Source: QHXM01 sp032160705 (GTDB taxonomy: Bacteria; Acidobacteriota; Blastocatellia; Pyrinomonadales; Pyrinomonadaceae). From it: a stretch of 64,000 nucleotides of DNA. Within the stretch, counting starts at the first letter, position 1. The number at the start of each line of letters is the position of its first letter. The DNA lies in assembly GCA_032160705.1 (NCBI GenBank), contig JAVHVE010000056.1, positions 1-64,000 on the forward strand. The letters run 5' to 3'. The translations under genes and the position numbers were made by a program. This document shows, piece by piece, positions 9,435 through 18,097 of this stretch. A model generated the notes under the pieces. The model searched no databases, was not told where the DNA came from, and was given only the letters and a program-made list of their open reading frames with translations.

Positions 9435-10121
9435 TCATCTGTAGTAGGCAACAATCGATTTCGGCAATCCAAGGAATCGTTCAATATATAACTCGGCGTC
9501 TGGAAACAGGGTCTTCATTTCTACAGGACGAAGAAGATTCCAGTCAACGTAGCCACAATGCTTGATCCAGTGTTTATCTGTAAATCTGACCAGCGATGCG
9601 GCCTGATTATGGTTCAGCAAATTAACAAAGGGCAGCCAGGTGTGAGTTTCGATGGGAAAGCTTTTATGCGGAGTCTGGACAAAATAAGCCTTGCCGACCC
9701 GGCGAATTTCGGCGGCGAACTCCTTCTGCCTGCGCAGAGACTCTGAGACCCACTGCGCCTGCGGAATCTTGAGCAGACAAACTTCTTTCGGCAGCGTGAC
9801 GTGTTCAATCACAGAATTGCTGATAACAATATCGAACTCGTGATCGCCAAAGGGTAAAGGTTTATCTTCTGCGAGCAGGACAAACTCGAAGCCGTATTTC
9901 TTCTCGACCGTCGAACGATATTCCTCGCGGATGTCTGCGACCACGAATCGAGCCTGTAAGCGATTTTTGATACGGGCGAGAAAATCTCCCCACTCACCTC
10001 CCAAGTCCAGAACCGAAACTCCATCCTGAGGTTTCATCAGGGTCATAAATAAATCTACCCTTTGCTCAAGGAATTTCTCCCTGAGCGAAGAAAGAATTTT
10101 TTTTCCGAGCGCCTGAGCCAT
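9435..10121 (-). CDS. Class I SAM-dependent methyltransferase
   Basis: The 228-residue protein has motif I 'VSVLDLGGEWGDFLARI', the acidic end of strand beta2 ('FVVADIREEY') and 'FDIVISNSVIEHV', which together mark a Rossmann-type methyltransferase. After this it has 'YFVQTPHKSFPIETHTWLPF', seen in methyltransferases that act on lipids or glycans. It is the first gene of the minus-strand group that continues with another methyltransferase and the O-antigen ligase-like gene. Substrate unknown. Confidence 0.8.
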   Translation of the reverse strand: MAQALGKKILSSLREKFLEQRVDLFMTLMKPQDGVSVLDLGGEWGDFLARIKNRLQARFVVADIREEYRSTVEKKYGFEFVLLAEDKPLPFGDHEFDIVISNSVIEHVTLPKEVCLLKIPQAQWVSESLRRQKEFAAEIRRVGKAYFVQTPHKSFPIETHTWLPFVNLLNHNQAASLVRFTDKHWIKHCGYVDWNLLRPVEMKTLFPDAELYIERFLGLPKSIVAYYR

Positions 10122-10393
10122 GTTAGTCAGTTAAAGCGAAGCTCTCTCGTTGAGAATCGCTGACCAGAATTACTTGCCCGAATTCTCCCGGAGCGCTGTA
10201 GGTCTCGGAAGATGTGGTCGAAGTATCACTGCGGTTAGACTCACCTTGAGAGGCGATCAACTAGATTCCGGTAATTGAGACAGAGACGTTGATACTTCGG
10301 GATGATAGCCAATTTCCGGCGCGAGTGCCTAACGCCGGAATCAAGAGCGTTGCTGGAAGCATTATCTTCAGGCAGTCAAAAACCGAGCTGAGG

Positions 10394-10421
10394 TTGACAC
10401 AAAATTTCTTTATCACATACT
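10394..10421 (+). promoter_or_regulatory. Possible sigma-70 promoter for the radical SAM gene
   Basis: TTGACA at 10394-10399 is a perfect -35 match; CATACT at 10416-10421 (4 of 6 to TATAAT) follows after a 16-base spacer. The B12 radical SAM gene starts 106 bases downstream. This is the only signal I see in the 405-base gap 10122-10526, which otherwise holds no convincing gene. Confidence 0.45.
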
Positions 10422-10526
10422 CTGCTTCTCGAATGATTGAGCGGCATACTCTGGTTTGCGCTCGTTCACAACCAGCCAGAGCGCCGCTTAAAAGGAAATT
10501 TTTATGCACGTCGGGAGAGTTATAGC

Positions 10527-12305
10527 GTGAGCGAATCCATCGGTAAGCGAACGCGACGTTTCAGTCTCGTCCTCATCAAGCCGTCGCACTATGACGACGA
10601 CGGCTACGTCATCCAGTGGTTTAGATCAGCGATTCCCTCAAATTCACTGGCTGTCCTGTACGGGTTGGCCAAGGAGTGCGGCGAGCAAAAGGCGCTCGGC
10701 GACGACTTTGAGCTAGACATCCACGCCTTCGACGAAACAAATACGCACATTCGCCCCGACCGCATCGCGTCGCTCGTGGAAGAGGCCGACGCCGGAATGG
10801 TGATGCTGGTCGGAGTGCAGTCGAACCAGTTTCCGCGCGCGCTCGACATCGCAGCACCCCTCAGGAAACGCGGCATCATGGTGGCCATCGGCGGCTTTCA
10901 CGTTTCCGGCACTATCAGTATGCTCAAAGAGCTTGACCCTGACGTTCGCCGCGCAGAAGCGATGGGCATCTCGCTCTTTGCGGGCGAGGCCGAAGGTCGC
11001 CTCGGCCAGGTGCTCAAGGACGCTGCCGACGGGAGACTCGCGCCGCTCTACAATTTCATGAACGATTTGCCGGGGCTTGAAGGTGCGGCGATGCCTCTCT
11101 TGCCTGCCGAACGGGTCAAGCTCACGGCTGGCGCGACGACGAGCCTCGATGCGGGGCGCGGCTGTCCTTATCAATGCTCGTTCTGCACTATCATCAACGT
11201 GCAGGGACGCAAATCGCGCTGGCGCTCGCCCGACGACATTGAAAAAATCATCCGCACGAACGTCGCGCAGGGTCTGCATTCTTTCTTCATCACCGACGAC
11301 AATTTCGCTCGCAACAAGGATTGGGAAGCGATTCTTGATCGCATCATCTACCTACGTGAAGTCGAAAAGCTGCGAATCAGTTTCATCATTCAGGTGGACA
11401 CGCTGTGCCACCGGCTGCCGAATTTCATTGAGAAAGCAGCCCGCGCAGGCGTCAAGCGTGTCTTCATAGGGCTTGAGAATATCAACCCCGCAAGTCTCAT
11501 CGGTGCGAAGAAGCAACAGAACAAGATCACCGAATATCGCAAGATGCTTTTAGCCTGGAAGTGGGCGGGCGTGTTGACCTATTGCGGCTACATCTTAGGG
11601 TTTCCCAGCGATACGCCCGAATCCATCCTGCGCGACATCCGCGTCATCCAGAAAGAACTCCCGGTTGACCTTCTCGAATTCTTTTACCTGACGCCTCTGC
11701 CAGGCTCTGAAGATCACCGCAAACTGCACGAGGCGGGGACGTGGATGGATGCGGACATGAACAAGTATGACCTGAACCACGCCGTCACGGGACACGCGCG
11801 CATGTCGAAAGATGAGTGGGAGCAGGTCTATCACGCGGCCTGGGAGATATATTATTCGGCTGAGCATATCGAGACGGTGCTCAGACGGGCGATGGCTACC
11901 GGAACTAGCCCCGGCAAAGCCGTGCTCTTTATTTCCTGGTTCAAGGGCTGCATCGGCATAGAGAAAATCCACCCGCTTGAAGGCGGATTCCTGCGCCTCA
12001 AGTTTCGCCGGACGCGCAGGTCTGACCTGCCGCGCGAATCTCCTTTGGTGTTTTATCCGAAATATCTGGCCGAGACGGTCTGGAAGCAGTTTCGCTGGAT
12101 TTCGCTTTATACGTGGCTGCATTTCATCTATCGCCAGATCAAACGCGACCCGCGACGCAAGGAGTATATGGACCTCGCATTGACGCCTGTGACCGATGAC
12201 GAGACAGAGACCAGAGAACTGTTTCAGTCCGAAGTGGCGCAGGCCTTTGTGGGTAAACAGCGACAGCTTCAGAAACTCCGCCGGGGCGCGGCAGCCTTAC
12301 ACTGA
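10527..12305 (+). CDS. Cobalamin-binding-domain radical SAM protein
   Basis: From GTG 10527 the protein has 592 residues. The N-terminal part (about 10-170) is a B12-binding fold ('LVLIKPSHYDDDGYVI', 'IMVAIGGFHVSG'). The radical SAM core follows with the cluster motif 'GCPYQCSFC' (Cys213, Cys217, Cys220), 'FFITDDNFARN', 'VFIGLENINPASL' and 'GYILGFPSDTPESI'. Such enzymes often methylate or rearrange unreactive carbons; the substrate is not evident. The open frame extends upstream to 10437, but that part looks non-coding; GGGAG sits about 10 bases before GTG 10527, so I prefer it. The gene is convergent with, and overlaps by 9 bases, the next methyltransferase. Confidence 0.88.
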   Translation: MSESIGKRTRRFSLVLIKPSHYDDDGYVIQWFRSAIPSNSLAVLYGLAKECGEQKALGDDFELDIHAFDETNTHIRPDRIASLVEEADAGMVMLVGVQSNQFPRALDIAAPLRKRGIMVAIGGFHVSGTISMLKELDPDVRRAEAMGISLFAGEAEGRLGQVLKDAADGRLAPLYNFMNDLPGLEGAAMPLLPAERVKLTAGATTSLDAGRGCPYQCSFCTIINVQGRKSRWRSPDDIEKIIRTNVAQGLHSFFITDDNFARNKDWEAILDRIIYLREVEKLRISFIIQVDTLCHRLPNFIEKAARAGVKRVFIGLENINPASLIGAKKQQNKITEYRKMLLAWKWAGVLTYCGYILGFPSDTPESILRDIRVIQKELPVDLLEFFYLTPLPGSEDHRKLHEAGTWMDADMNKYDLNHAVTGHARMSKDEWEQVYHAAWEIYYSAEHIETVLRRAMATGTSPGKAVLFISWFKGCIGIEKIHPLEGGFLRLKFRRTRRSDLPRESPLVFYPKYLAETVWKQFRWISLYTWLHFIYRQIKRDPRRKEYMDLALTPVTDDETETRELFQSEVAQAFVGKQRQLQKLRRGAAALH

Positions 12306-12935
12306 TGGCTTGTGTGCAAAGATATAAGCGCGGCGACTTGGATATTCAACCTCCGGGTACGGGTCTCTCTCGATCACTTCCTCTAGCTCGAACCCGGACA
12401 GCCTGAGATAGTCCTTCATCTCTTCGGTCTCAAAGAAGATAAAATCCATAGAAACCTCTTTGCCCCACCACTCATCCCTGTGAATGATTTCCTGCCCGAT
12501 ATGAAATGTGAGCAACAAGACCCCGTCGGGGCGCAGCACTCTCCTTAATTCCTGCAAAGCCTGGATCAGTGAAGGACGGTGAACATGGATGATGGAGTAA
12601 AAAGCCGCCATGCCACCATAAGAGTTGTCGGCTACTTCATTGAGAGCCAGCATATCGCCTTGCTGGAATGAAATCTCCGGGTGCAACGCACGCGCGCGCT
12701 CAATCATCGCTGGTGATAAATCAATGCCGCACGCCTTCACTCCATGATCGTGTAAATAACGGGCTACCTGTCCGGGGCCGCATCCCATGTCACAGATGAT
12801 TCCCATCTCGCCTGATTTCTCAGCCAGCCAATCAAGCATCTTTCGATCAAATGGCTTCTTCTCCATTTCATCACGAAAGTGCTCGGCATAATCTTCCGCC
12901 ACGCGGTCATAACTGCTTTGCAAATCTTCGTTCAT
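12297..12935 (-). CDS. Class I SAM-dependent methyltransferase (Methyltransf_11/25 type)
   Basis: The protein (212 residues from ATG 12935) shows motif I 'CDMGCGPGQVARYLHDHG', then 'ACGIDLSPAMIERARALH', 'SFQQGDMLAL', and 'LRPDGVLLLTFHIG', a complete small-molecule methyltransferase core. An upstream in-frame codon at 12968 would add 11 residues that look non-coding, so I start at 'MNEDLQSSYDRVAEDY', which matches the usual N-terminus of this family. Its 3' end overlaps that of the convergent radical SAM gene by 9 bases. Substrate unknown. Confidence 0.85.
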   Translation of the reverse strand: MNEDLQSSYDRVAEDYAEHFRDEMEKKPFDRKMLDWLAEKSGEMGIICDMGCGPGQVARYLHDHGVKACGIDLSPAMIERARALHPEISFQQGDMLALNEVADNSYGGMAAFYSIIHVHRPSLIQALQELRRVLRPDGVLLLTFHIGQEIIHRDEWWGKEVSMDFIFFETEEMKDYLRLSGFELEEVIERDPYPEVEYPSRRAYIFAHKPSV

Positions 12936-13156
12936 CGGTTCTCTTCTCTTCGGCGAAATGCCAGACAATGTTTTTATCGCAGCGCTGTTGCGTGATAATA
13001 CTAAAAACAGGTGTCCAAAAGAATAAAATGTTAGGACCTAAGGGCAACCCGTAGCTGAATGTGATTTTGAGGATTTTGATATAGCGTGAGAATGTTAGTG
13101 GCTGATAATCTTTCTTATGGGGTGGAGTCACACACATGCTAACTCAGCGACTCCGC

Positions 13157-13687
13157 TCAGCCTCTCGGCTTTCCTCGTTTCTCGACAAAGACGAGGTGCA
13201 TTACCGTGTCCCAGGCATTGTGAATACCAGTGAAGAGTAGCAGCAGCGCCGCAGCACCGATGAGGTACAGGGCTGTGCGTGCAGAGGAGCGAGCCGCGAA
13301 TGCCGATCCGGCCAGTATGGCGTATGCCACAAGCGGGAGCAGAACATGAAACAACCAGTCCTCGAATACGGGTTTATAGGCGGTTTGCGCTCGCATATGC
13401 CGCGCCACGACGACCGCGTACACTATCCCGCTGAATCCCACTAAGCCCCATAGAATTGCGACAACGCCGATCCCGTCCCACGGGGCGCTGATAATGGCTG
13501 ACAGCAACAGCACGACTCCGAAATGAACGACGCTCGGCGTCGAAAAGGCGGCACCCGCTTGCGCCTCACCGCGGGCGACCGGCCTGCCGGCAATGAGTGT
13601 TAGGACGACGAACTGCAATCCGATCAGCGCACCGGCAGACGAGCCGACGATGACGTAGAAGTTCTCCCATCCGTCGAGTGCTGTCAT
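13157..13687 (-). CDS. Small integral membrane protein of unknown function
   Basis: The 176-residue protein has about five hydrophobic segments: 'VGSSAGALIGLQFVVLTLIA', 'VVLLLSAIISA', 'IGVVAILWGLVGFSGIVYAV', 'LLPLVAYAILAGSAFAA' and 'LYLIGAAALLLLFTGI'. No catalytic motif is visible. It stands alone on the minus strand between a methyltransferase and a redox cluster. I do not recognise a named family beyond a general uncharacterised membrane protein. Confidence 0.7.
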   Translation of the reverse strand: MTALDGWENFYVIVGSSAGALIGLQFVVLTLIAGRPVARGEAQAGAAFSTPSVVHFGVVLLLSAIISAPWDGIGVVAILWGLVGFSGIVYAVVVARHMRAQTAYKPVFEDWLFHVLLPLVAYAILAGSAFAARSSARTALYLIGAAALLLLFTGIHNAWDTVMHLVFVEKRGKPRG

Positions 13688-13719
13688 ATCTGAAACAAAC
13701 CGTCAATTTATTCGGCCCT

Positions 13720-13766
13720 TCATGCGGCCCGATATTGTTCGTCGCTGACCTTTTCCACCCAAGCTC
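13720..13766 (-). pseudogene. Leftover 3' end of a second cupin gene
   Basis: In the minus strand this stretch reads '...AWVEKVSDEQYRAA' and a stop, nearly the same as the cupin C-terminus at 14956 ('EWMEKVSDEQYEAAQ'). The DNA shares an exact 25-base match: 13733-13757 equals 14972-14996. No start or cupin core remains, so it is a fragment. It lies just downstream of the alcohol dehydrogenase gene and points to duplication followed by loss. Confidence 0.75.
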
Positions 13767-13846
13767 GTCCATGCGGGCATCGGTGCCCCTCCTTCTGTGC
13801 TGTGGTGTGGTTGGTCTGCGCTGCGGCTTCCATCAGAGCGGGCACC

Positions 13847-14881
13847 TCAGGGCTTGACCATGACCTTGATCGCCTCGCGCTCGTCCATCGCCCGGTAGCC
13901 GTCGGGTACTTCATCGATGCCGACAACGCGGTCGAAGACCCGGCCAGGCTCGATCCTGCCCTCGATGACGTCGGGCAGAAGCTCCTCGATGTAGGCACGC
14001 ACCGGGGCAGGTCCGCCGCTGACGGTGACGTTGTTGTAGAACGCAGGCTGCGACGCTGGCATCGTCTCGTCCTGGGGAACGCCGACGCGACCGACTGCGC
14101 CACCCGGACGCGCGATGCTGACGGCTGTGACCATTGACTGTTCGAGGCCGACACATTCGAGGACGGAGTGAACGCCGAAACCATTGGTCAGCTCGCGCAC
14201 GCGCTCAACCGCTTCGTCGCCCCGCTCGCTGACAACGTCTGTTGCGCCGAACTCTCTGGCGAGTGCGATCCGGTCGGCATGTCGGCCAAGGATGATGATC
14301 TGCTCGGCTCCAAGCCGCCGCGCGGCAATGACTCCACACAAGCCAACGGCACCATCTCCGACAACCGCCACTGTCTTGCCGGGGCCGACCCTGGCGGTGA
14401 CGGCAGCGTGATGGCCCGTCCCCATCACGTCTGAAAGCGTGAGGAGCGATGGCATCAGCGCGTCTTCCTTGCCGACCGGCAGGACAAAGAGCGTTCCGTC
14501 CGCCAGGGGGACGCGCACTGCTTCGGCCTGCGCCCCGGCGACCTCAACTGTGCCGAAGAACCCTCCGTGAACGCAAGACGTGTGCAGTCCTTCATGGCAG
14601 AAGACGCAGGTGCCGTCAGAGAAGGCGAACGGCATGACGACGAGGTCGCCGGCTTTTAGGTTACGAACGTCCGATCCGACCGATTCGACCACACCGATGG
14701 CCTCGTGTCCCATGACACGGCCAGTATCGCTGTGTTCCAGTGTCTTGTACGGCCACAGGTCGCTGCCGCAGATGCAGGCGCGCGTGACGGTGACAACTGC
14801 GTCGGTCGGTTCGATGACGCGGGCGTCAGGGACGTTTTCGATACGAACGTCGCCGGCTCCGAACATGACTGTTGCGCGCAT
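13847..14881 (-). CDS. Zinc-dependent alcohol dehydrogenase, medium-chain family
   Basis: The 344-residue protein has the GroES-like half with catalytic zinc ligands Cys38 ('ACICGSD') and His59-Glu60 ('VMGHEAIG'), then the Rossmann half with 'VAVVGDGAVGLCGVIAARRLG' binding NAD(P). The structural-zinc lobe is incomplete: 'GTCVFCHEGLHTSC' offers Cys92, Cys95 and Cys103 but lacks the usual Cys at 98. It lies 74 bases downstream of the cupin gene on the same strand, suggesting co-transcription. Family members oxidise alcohols or reduce aldehydes; the substrate here is unknown. If the cupin is a hydroxynitrile lyase the aldehyde could link the two, but that is speculation. Confidence 0.9.
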   Translation of the reverse strand: MRATVMFGAGDVRIENVPDARVIEPTDAVVTVTRACICGSDLWPYKTLEHSDTGRVMGHEAIGVVESVGSDVRNLKAGDLVVMPFAFSDGTCVFCHEGLHTSCVHGGFFGTVEVAGAQAEAVRVPLADGTLFVLPVGKEDALMPSLLTLSDVMGTGHHAAVTARVGPGKTVAVVGDGAVGLCGVIAARRLGAEQIIILGRHADRIALAREFGATDVVSERGDEAVERVRELTNGFGVHSVLECVGLEQSMVTAVSIARPGGAVGRVGVPQDETMPASQPAFYNNVTVSGGPAPVRAYIEELLPDVIEGRIEPGRVFDRVVGIDEVPDGYRAMDEREAIKVMVKP

Positions 14882-14955
14882 GATGATTTACCTCTGCTTT
14901 CCGGCGGGCTCGGTCGCGCCCGCGATACGGAAGACTTTTCCTTCGATGTTATTAC

Positions 14956-15357
14956 TCATTGTGCTGCCTCGTATTGTTCGTCGCTGACCTTTTCCATCCA
15001 CTCGACGACCTTGCCGTCGAGCGCCTCCTGAATGGCGACATGCGTCATGGCCGTGGTCGGCGTCGCGCCGTGCCAGTGCCTCTCATTCGGCGGGCACCAG
15101 ACCACGTCGCCCGGTCGAATCTCCACTTTCGATCCGCCTTCGCTTTGCACCCACCCGCACCCCGAAGTGACGATCAGGGTCTGCCCGAGCGGGTGCGTGT
15201 GCCAGGCGGTGCGCGCGCCGGGCTCAAACGTGACGCTCGCCCCGCGAGCGCGTGACGGATCAGGCGCTTCAAAAAGTGGGTCAATGCGTACATTGCCGGT
15301 AAAATACTTTTCCGGTCCTTTGGCGGATGGCTGCGAGCCGCTTCTTTTGATGTCCAT
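14956..15357 (-). CDS. Manganese cupin resembling (R)-selective hydroxynitrile lyase
   Basis: The 133-residue single-domain cupin has metal ligands His53, His55, Gln59 ('AWHTHPLGQT') and His94 ('PPNERHWHGA'). From memory, the Granulicella tundricola hydroxynitrile lyase uses the same four residues at the same numbers, and the N-terminus ('MDIKRSGSQPS.KGP..FTG.VRIDPLF') and C-terminus ('WMEKVSDEQY') also align. That enzyme makes or cleaves cyanohydrins, but related cupins may have other physiological roles. It is followed on the same strand by the alcohol dehydrogenase and preceded by the aldo/keto reductase. A fragment of a second copy is at 13720. Confidence 0.85.
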   Translation of the reverse strand: MDIKRSGSQPSAKGPEKYFTGNVRIDPLFEAPDPSRARGASVTFEPGARTAWHTHPLGQTLIVTSGCGWVQSEGGSKVEIRPGDVVWCPPNERHWHGATPTTAMTHVAIQEALDGKVVEWMEKVSDEQYEAAQ

Positions 15358-15541
15358 TTTCTCAATTCCTCATACTTTATTTAACTATGATAGTCCAGTT
15401 GCAATTCGGAAAAGAAACTATTCCAATCATTCGTGTGACCGCCCGCAGTATTATTCAGAAATTGGTTTGTTCACGCCCGGATTTTCACGAATCTCCTCGT
15501 AATAGTTAAATTATGTCTCACTTTATTTTTATTAGCTGCGC

Positions 15542-16525
15542 TTAGCGATTGATTCTTTTTGCAAGGTGTTCGGGATAGCGATCACCCTGCACATCAATCT
15601 GCGAGATGATGCCATCAATTTCGCGCAGATCATCGGGCGTCAATTCCACATCAACCGCTTTAATGTTTTCCTCTAGGCGGTGCAGCTTCGTGGTTCCCGG
15701 AATCGGCACAATCCAGGGCTTTTGGGCCAGCACCCAAGAGAGCGCGATTTGCGCGGGTGTCGCATCTTTCTGTTCGGCGAACTTTCCGAGCAAATCAACC
15801 AAAGCCTGATTCGCTTTCCGAGCCTCCGGCGAAAAACGCGGGACGATGTTGCGGAAATCAGTGCTGTCGAACGTCGTATTTTCGTCGATCTTTCCCGTCA
15901 GAAAGCCTTTACCGAGCGGGCTAAATGGAACAAACCCGATTCCGAGTTCTTCGAGTGTCGGCAGAATTTCCGCTTCAGGTTCTCTCCACCACAGCGAATA
16001 TTCACTTTGTAGCGCTGTTACCGGCTGAACGGCGTGTGCCTTGCGGATGGTTTGCGCGCCTGCTTCCGAAAGACCGAAGTGCTTCACTTTGCCCTCCTGA
16101 ATCAAGTCTTTCATTGTTCCTGCGACATCTTCGATTGGCACTTCTGGGTCAACCCGGTGCTGGTAGAACAGATCGATGCGGTCAGTTCTTAGCCGCTTTA
16201 ATGCTGCCTCCGCAACCTTCCTGATATTTTCCGGTTGGCTATTAAGACCACCCTGGGAATTTCCGCCTGCAAAGCCGAATTTGGTTGCAATCACAACCTG
16301 CTCACGAAAAGGAGCGAGTGCTTCGCCAACAAGTTCTTCATTTGTAAAAGGACCATACGCTTCGGCAGTATCGAAAAATGTGACACCACGTTCGACAGCC
16401 GTATGGATCAGCGAAATCATTTCCTTTTTATCGTGAGCCGGACCATAGCCGTAGCTCATTCCCATACAGCCGAGCCCAAGAGCAGATACTTCCAAATTAT
16501 TATTTCCAAGTTTTCTATTCTGCAT
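15542..16525 (-). CDS. Aldo/keto reductase
   Basis: The 327-residue protein has the AKR (beta/alpha)8 signature with catalytic tetrad Asp52, Tyr57, Lys82 and His123 ('FFDTAEAYGPF', 'VVIATKFGF', 'LFYQHRVDPE') and the NADPH-binding end 'IPIPGTTKLHRLEENI'. Length is normal. Members reduce aldehydes and ketones with NADPH. It lies upstream of the cupin and alcohol dehydrogenase on the same strand with a 184-base gap, so it may have its own promoter. In many bacteria these three gene types travel together; the common substrate is unknown. Confidence 0.93.
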   Translation of the reverse strand: MQNRKLGNNNLEVSALGLGCMGMSYGYGPAHDKKEMISLIHTAVERGVTFFDTAEAYGPFTNEELVGEALAPFREQVVIATKFGFAGGNSQGGLNSQPENIRKVAEAALKRLRTDRIDLFYQHRVDPEVPIEDVAGTMKDLIQEGKVKHFGLSEAGAQTIRKAHAVQPVTALQSEYSLWWREPEAEILPTLEELGIGFVPFSPLGKGFLTGKIDENTTFDSTDFRNIVPRFSPEARKANQALVDLLGKFAEQKDATPAQIALSWVLAQKPWIVPIPGTTKLHRLEENIKAVDVELTPDDLREIDGIISQIDVQGDRYPEHLAKRINR

Positions 16526-16775
16526 AATTTCTCCAAATATCTTTAGTCTCGTTAGTAGACGTTTTTTGTATCCGACTGTTTAAGTTTCATTATAGAGGCT
16601 CGGGAATAAGAAGCGGTAAGACGATTCTCGCTAATTATTGTACAATTCAGCAAAGACTTTCAGCAATCTTGAGCTTTAAGAAGGAATCTCTGACTCCTAC
16701 AGCTACATCTGCATGGTTTGTGAAACCCTGTGTTTGTATCCGCTCGTATTAGTCTTCGAGCAGGAGGTGGCCGCG

Positions 16776-17300
16776 ATGTACTGTCCACGATGTGCAGCAC
16801 AAAATCTCGATGATGCAAAGTTTTGTCGCGCTTGCGGCACAAACCTTGAAGCGGTCGCCCTGGCGCTGTCCGGCCAATATCATCTCAAGGATCAAGCCGG
16901 GGATGCGCCAGATGAAAAGAGTTGGTTGAAAAAGCGCAGTGAGGCGGTAAGCGGCCTCATTAAGGGAGCGGGATTGCTGGCGGCATCCCTCTTGATAGGT
17001 GGTGCCCTGGGTTTGTTCAGTAACGGGAAGGACTGGATCATCGTCTGGGTCGCTCTCGCCGGATGGATGGCCTGCTGGGGAGTGATCGCGCTGACATCCG
17101 GCCTCGGCACTCTGCTGGAGTCGAAATCCATGCTGCGCTACATTGAGCGAACAGCTCAAGAGACTGTTGCTCCAACAGCCCAGCCGTTGCTGGCCGATGA
17201 TTCGAGAAAGATTCCTGACGCGCTGCCTCCGGTAAGCGTCACGGAATATACGACGGAGCCGCTGCCCAAAGAGCGCCGCCAGTCCAAACAGACAAGCTGA
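16776..17300 (+). CDS. Zinc-ribbon membrane protein, unknown function
   Basis: From ATG 16776 (AGGAGG at 16762-16767) the protein has 174 residues. It opens with a zinc ribbon, 'MYCPRCAAQNLDDAKFCRAC' (two CxxC pairs), followed by a linker and two membrane segments ('AGLLAASLLIGGALGLF', 'WIIVWVALAGWMACWGVIAL'). The tail 'PPVSVTEYTTEPLPKE' matches the tail of the other zinc-ribbon protein at 22967 ('LPVSVTEGTTELLNHK'), so the two are paralogues. The longer frame from 16713 adds unlikely sequence. The racemase-like gene follows after 50 bases. Zinc-ribbon plus membrane proteins of this kind have no assigned function. Confidence 0.75.
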   Translation: MYCPRCAAQNLDDAKFCRACGTNLEAVALALSGQYHLKDQAGDAPDEKSWLKKRSEAVSGLIKGAGLLAASLLIGGALGLFSNGKDWIIVWVALAGWMACWGVIALTSGLGTLLESKSMLRYIERTAQETVAPTAQPLLADDSRKIPDALPPVSVTEYTTEPLPKERRQSKQTS

Positions 17301-17350
17301 CGTACAAGTTGCTTCTTCGTTTCTCATTTTGCGTTTCGGTGAATTTAAGC

Positions 17351-18052
17351 ATGAAGACGGTTGGAATCATCGGCGGGATCGGGCCTGAATCAACAATCGA
17401 TTACTATCGCTCGATCATCGCGGCGTATCAGGAGCGAAAACAGGATGGAAGCTATCCTGCGATTATCATCAATAGCGTTGACTTGAAGAAGTTGGTGGAT
17501 TTCGTCACGGCGAATAAACTGGCCGAGATGACAGATTATCTGGCGGATGAAGTGCAGAAACTCGCGCTTGCGGGCGCTGACTTTGGACTGCTGGCGGCCA
17601 ACACGCCGCACATTGTTTTTAATGATGTTCTTCGCCGCTCATCCATTCCGCTCCTCAGCATTGTGCAGGCCACTTGCGCGGCTGCCAGGGAGTTGGGCTT
17701 GAAAAGATTGGGTTTGTTTGGAACACGATTTACTGCGCAGGCGGGTTTCTATCAAGACGCATTCGCCAGTGAAGGAATGACGCTGGTCTTACCCGACAGG
17801 GGAGAGCAAGACTACATTCATGACAAGTACATGAACGAATTGGTCAAGGGCATTTTTCTTTCGGAAACGCGGGAGCGATTGCTGACCATCGTTGAGCGAT
17901 TGAAAAAGCATGAAAGCATAGAGGCTTTGATTCTGGGTGGAACGGAATTACCTTTGATTTTGCGAGAGGCCGAGATGAAGAGCGCGGGCATTCCATTTCT
18001 GGATACGACGCAGATTCATGTCAAGAGCGTGATCGCGCAACTCTTATCATAG
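17351..18052 (+). CDS. Aspartate/glutamate racemase family protein lacking both catalytic cysteines
   Basis: From ATG 17351 the protein has 233 residues and the two-lobed Asp/Glu racemase fold: 'KTVGIIGGIGPESTIDYYRS', 'FGLLAANTPHIVF', 'GLKRLGLFGTRFTAQAGFY', 'ALILGGTELPLIL'. In the family, racemisation needs two acid/base residues, usually Cys (or Thr) before the 'NT.H' motif and Cys in 'GCTE'. Here these are Ala ('AANTPH') and Gly ('GGTEL'). The fold is intact, so it is probably a functional relative with a different or altered reaction; I have seen this GGTELP variant as a recurrent subfamily. Start chosen because the family begins right at 'MK.VGIIGG'. Confidence 0.85.
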   Translation: MKTVGIIGGIGPESTIDYYRSIIAAYQERKQDGSYPAIIINSVDLKKLVDFVTANKLAEMTDYLADEVQKLALAGADFGLLAANTPHIVFNDVLRRSSIPLLSIVQATCAAARELGLKRLGLFGTRFTAQAGFYQDAFASEGMTLVLPDRGEQDYIHDKYMNELVKGIFLSETRERLLTIVERLKKHESIEALILGGTELPLILREAEMKSAGIPFLDTTQIHVKSVIAQLLS

Positions 18053-18097
18053 GCTGCCCGACCAATAAGTTATTCTTCTATAGATATTCGTGCGCGC

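Noticed and set aside
10437..10526. Upstream extension of the radical SAM frame
   Set aside because: The sequence does not look coding, and GTG 10527 has a better ribosome binding site.
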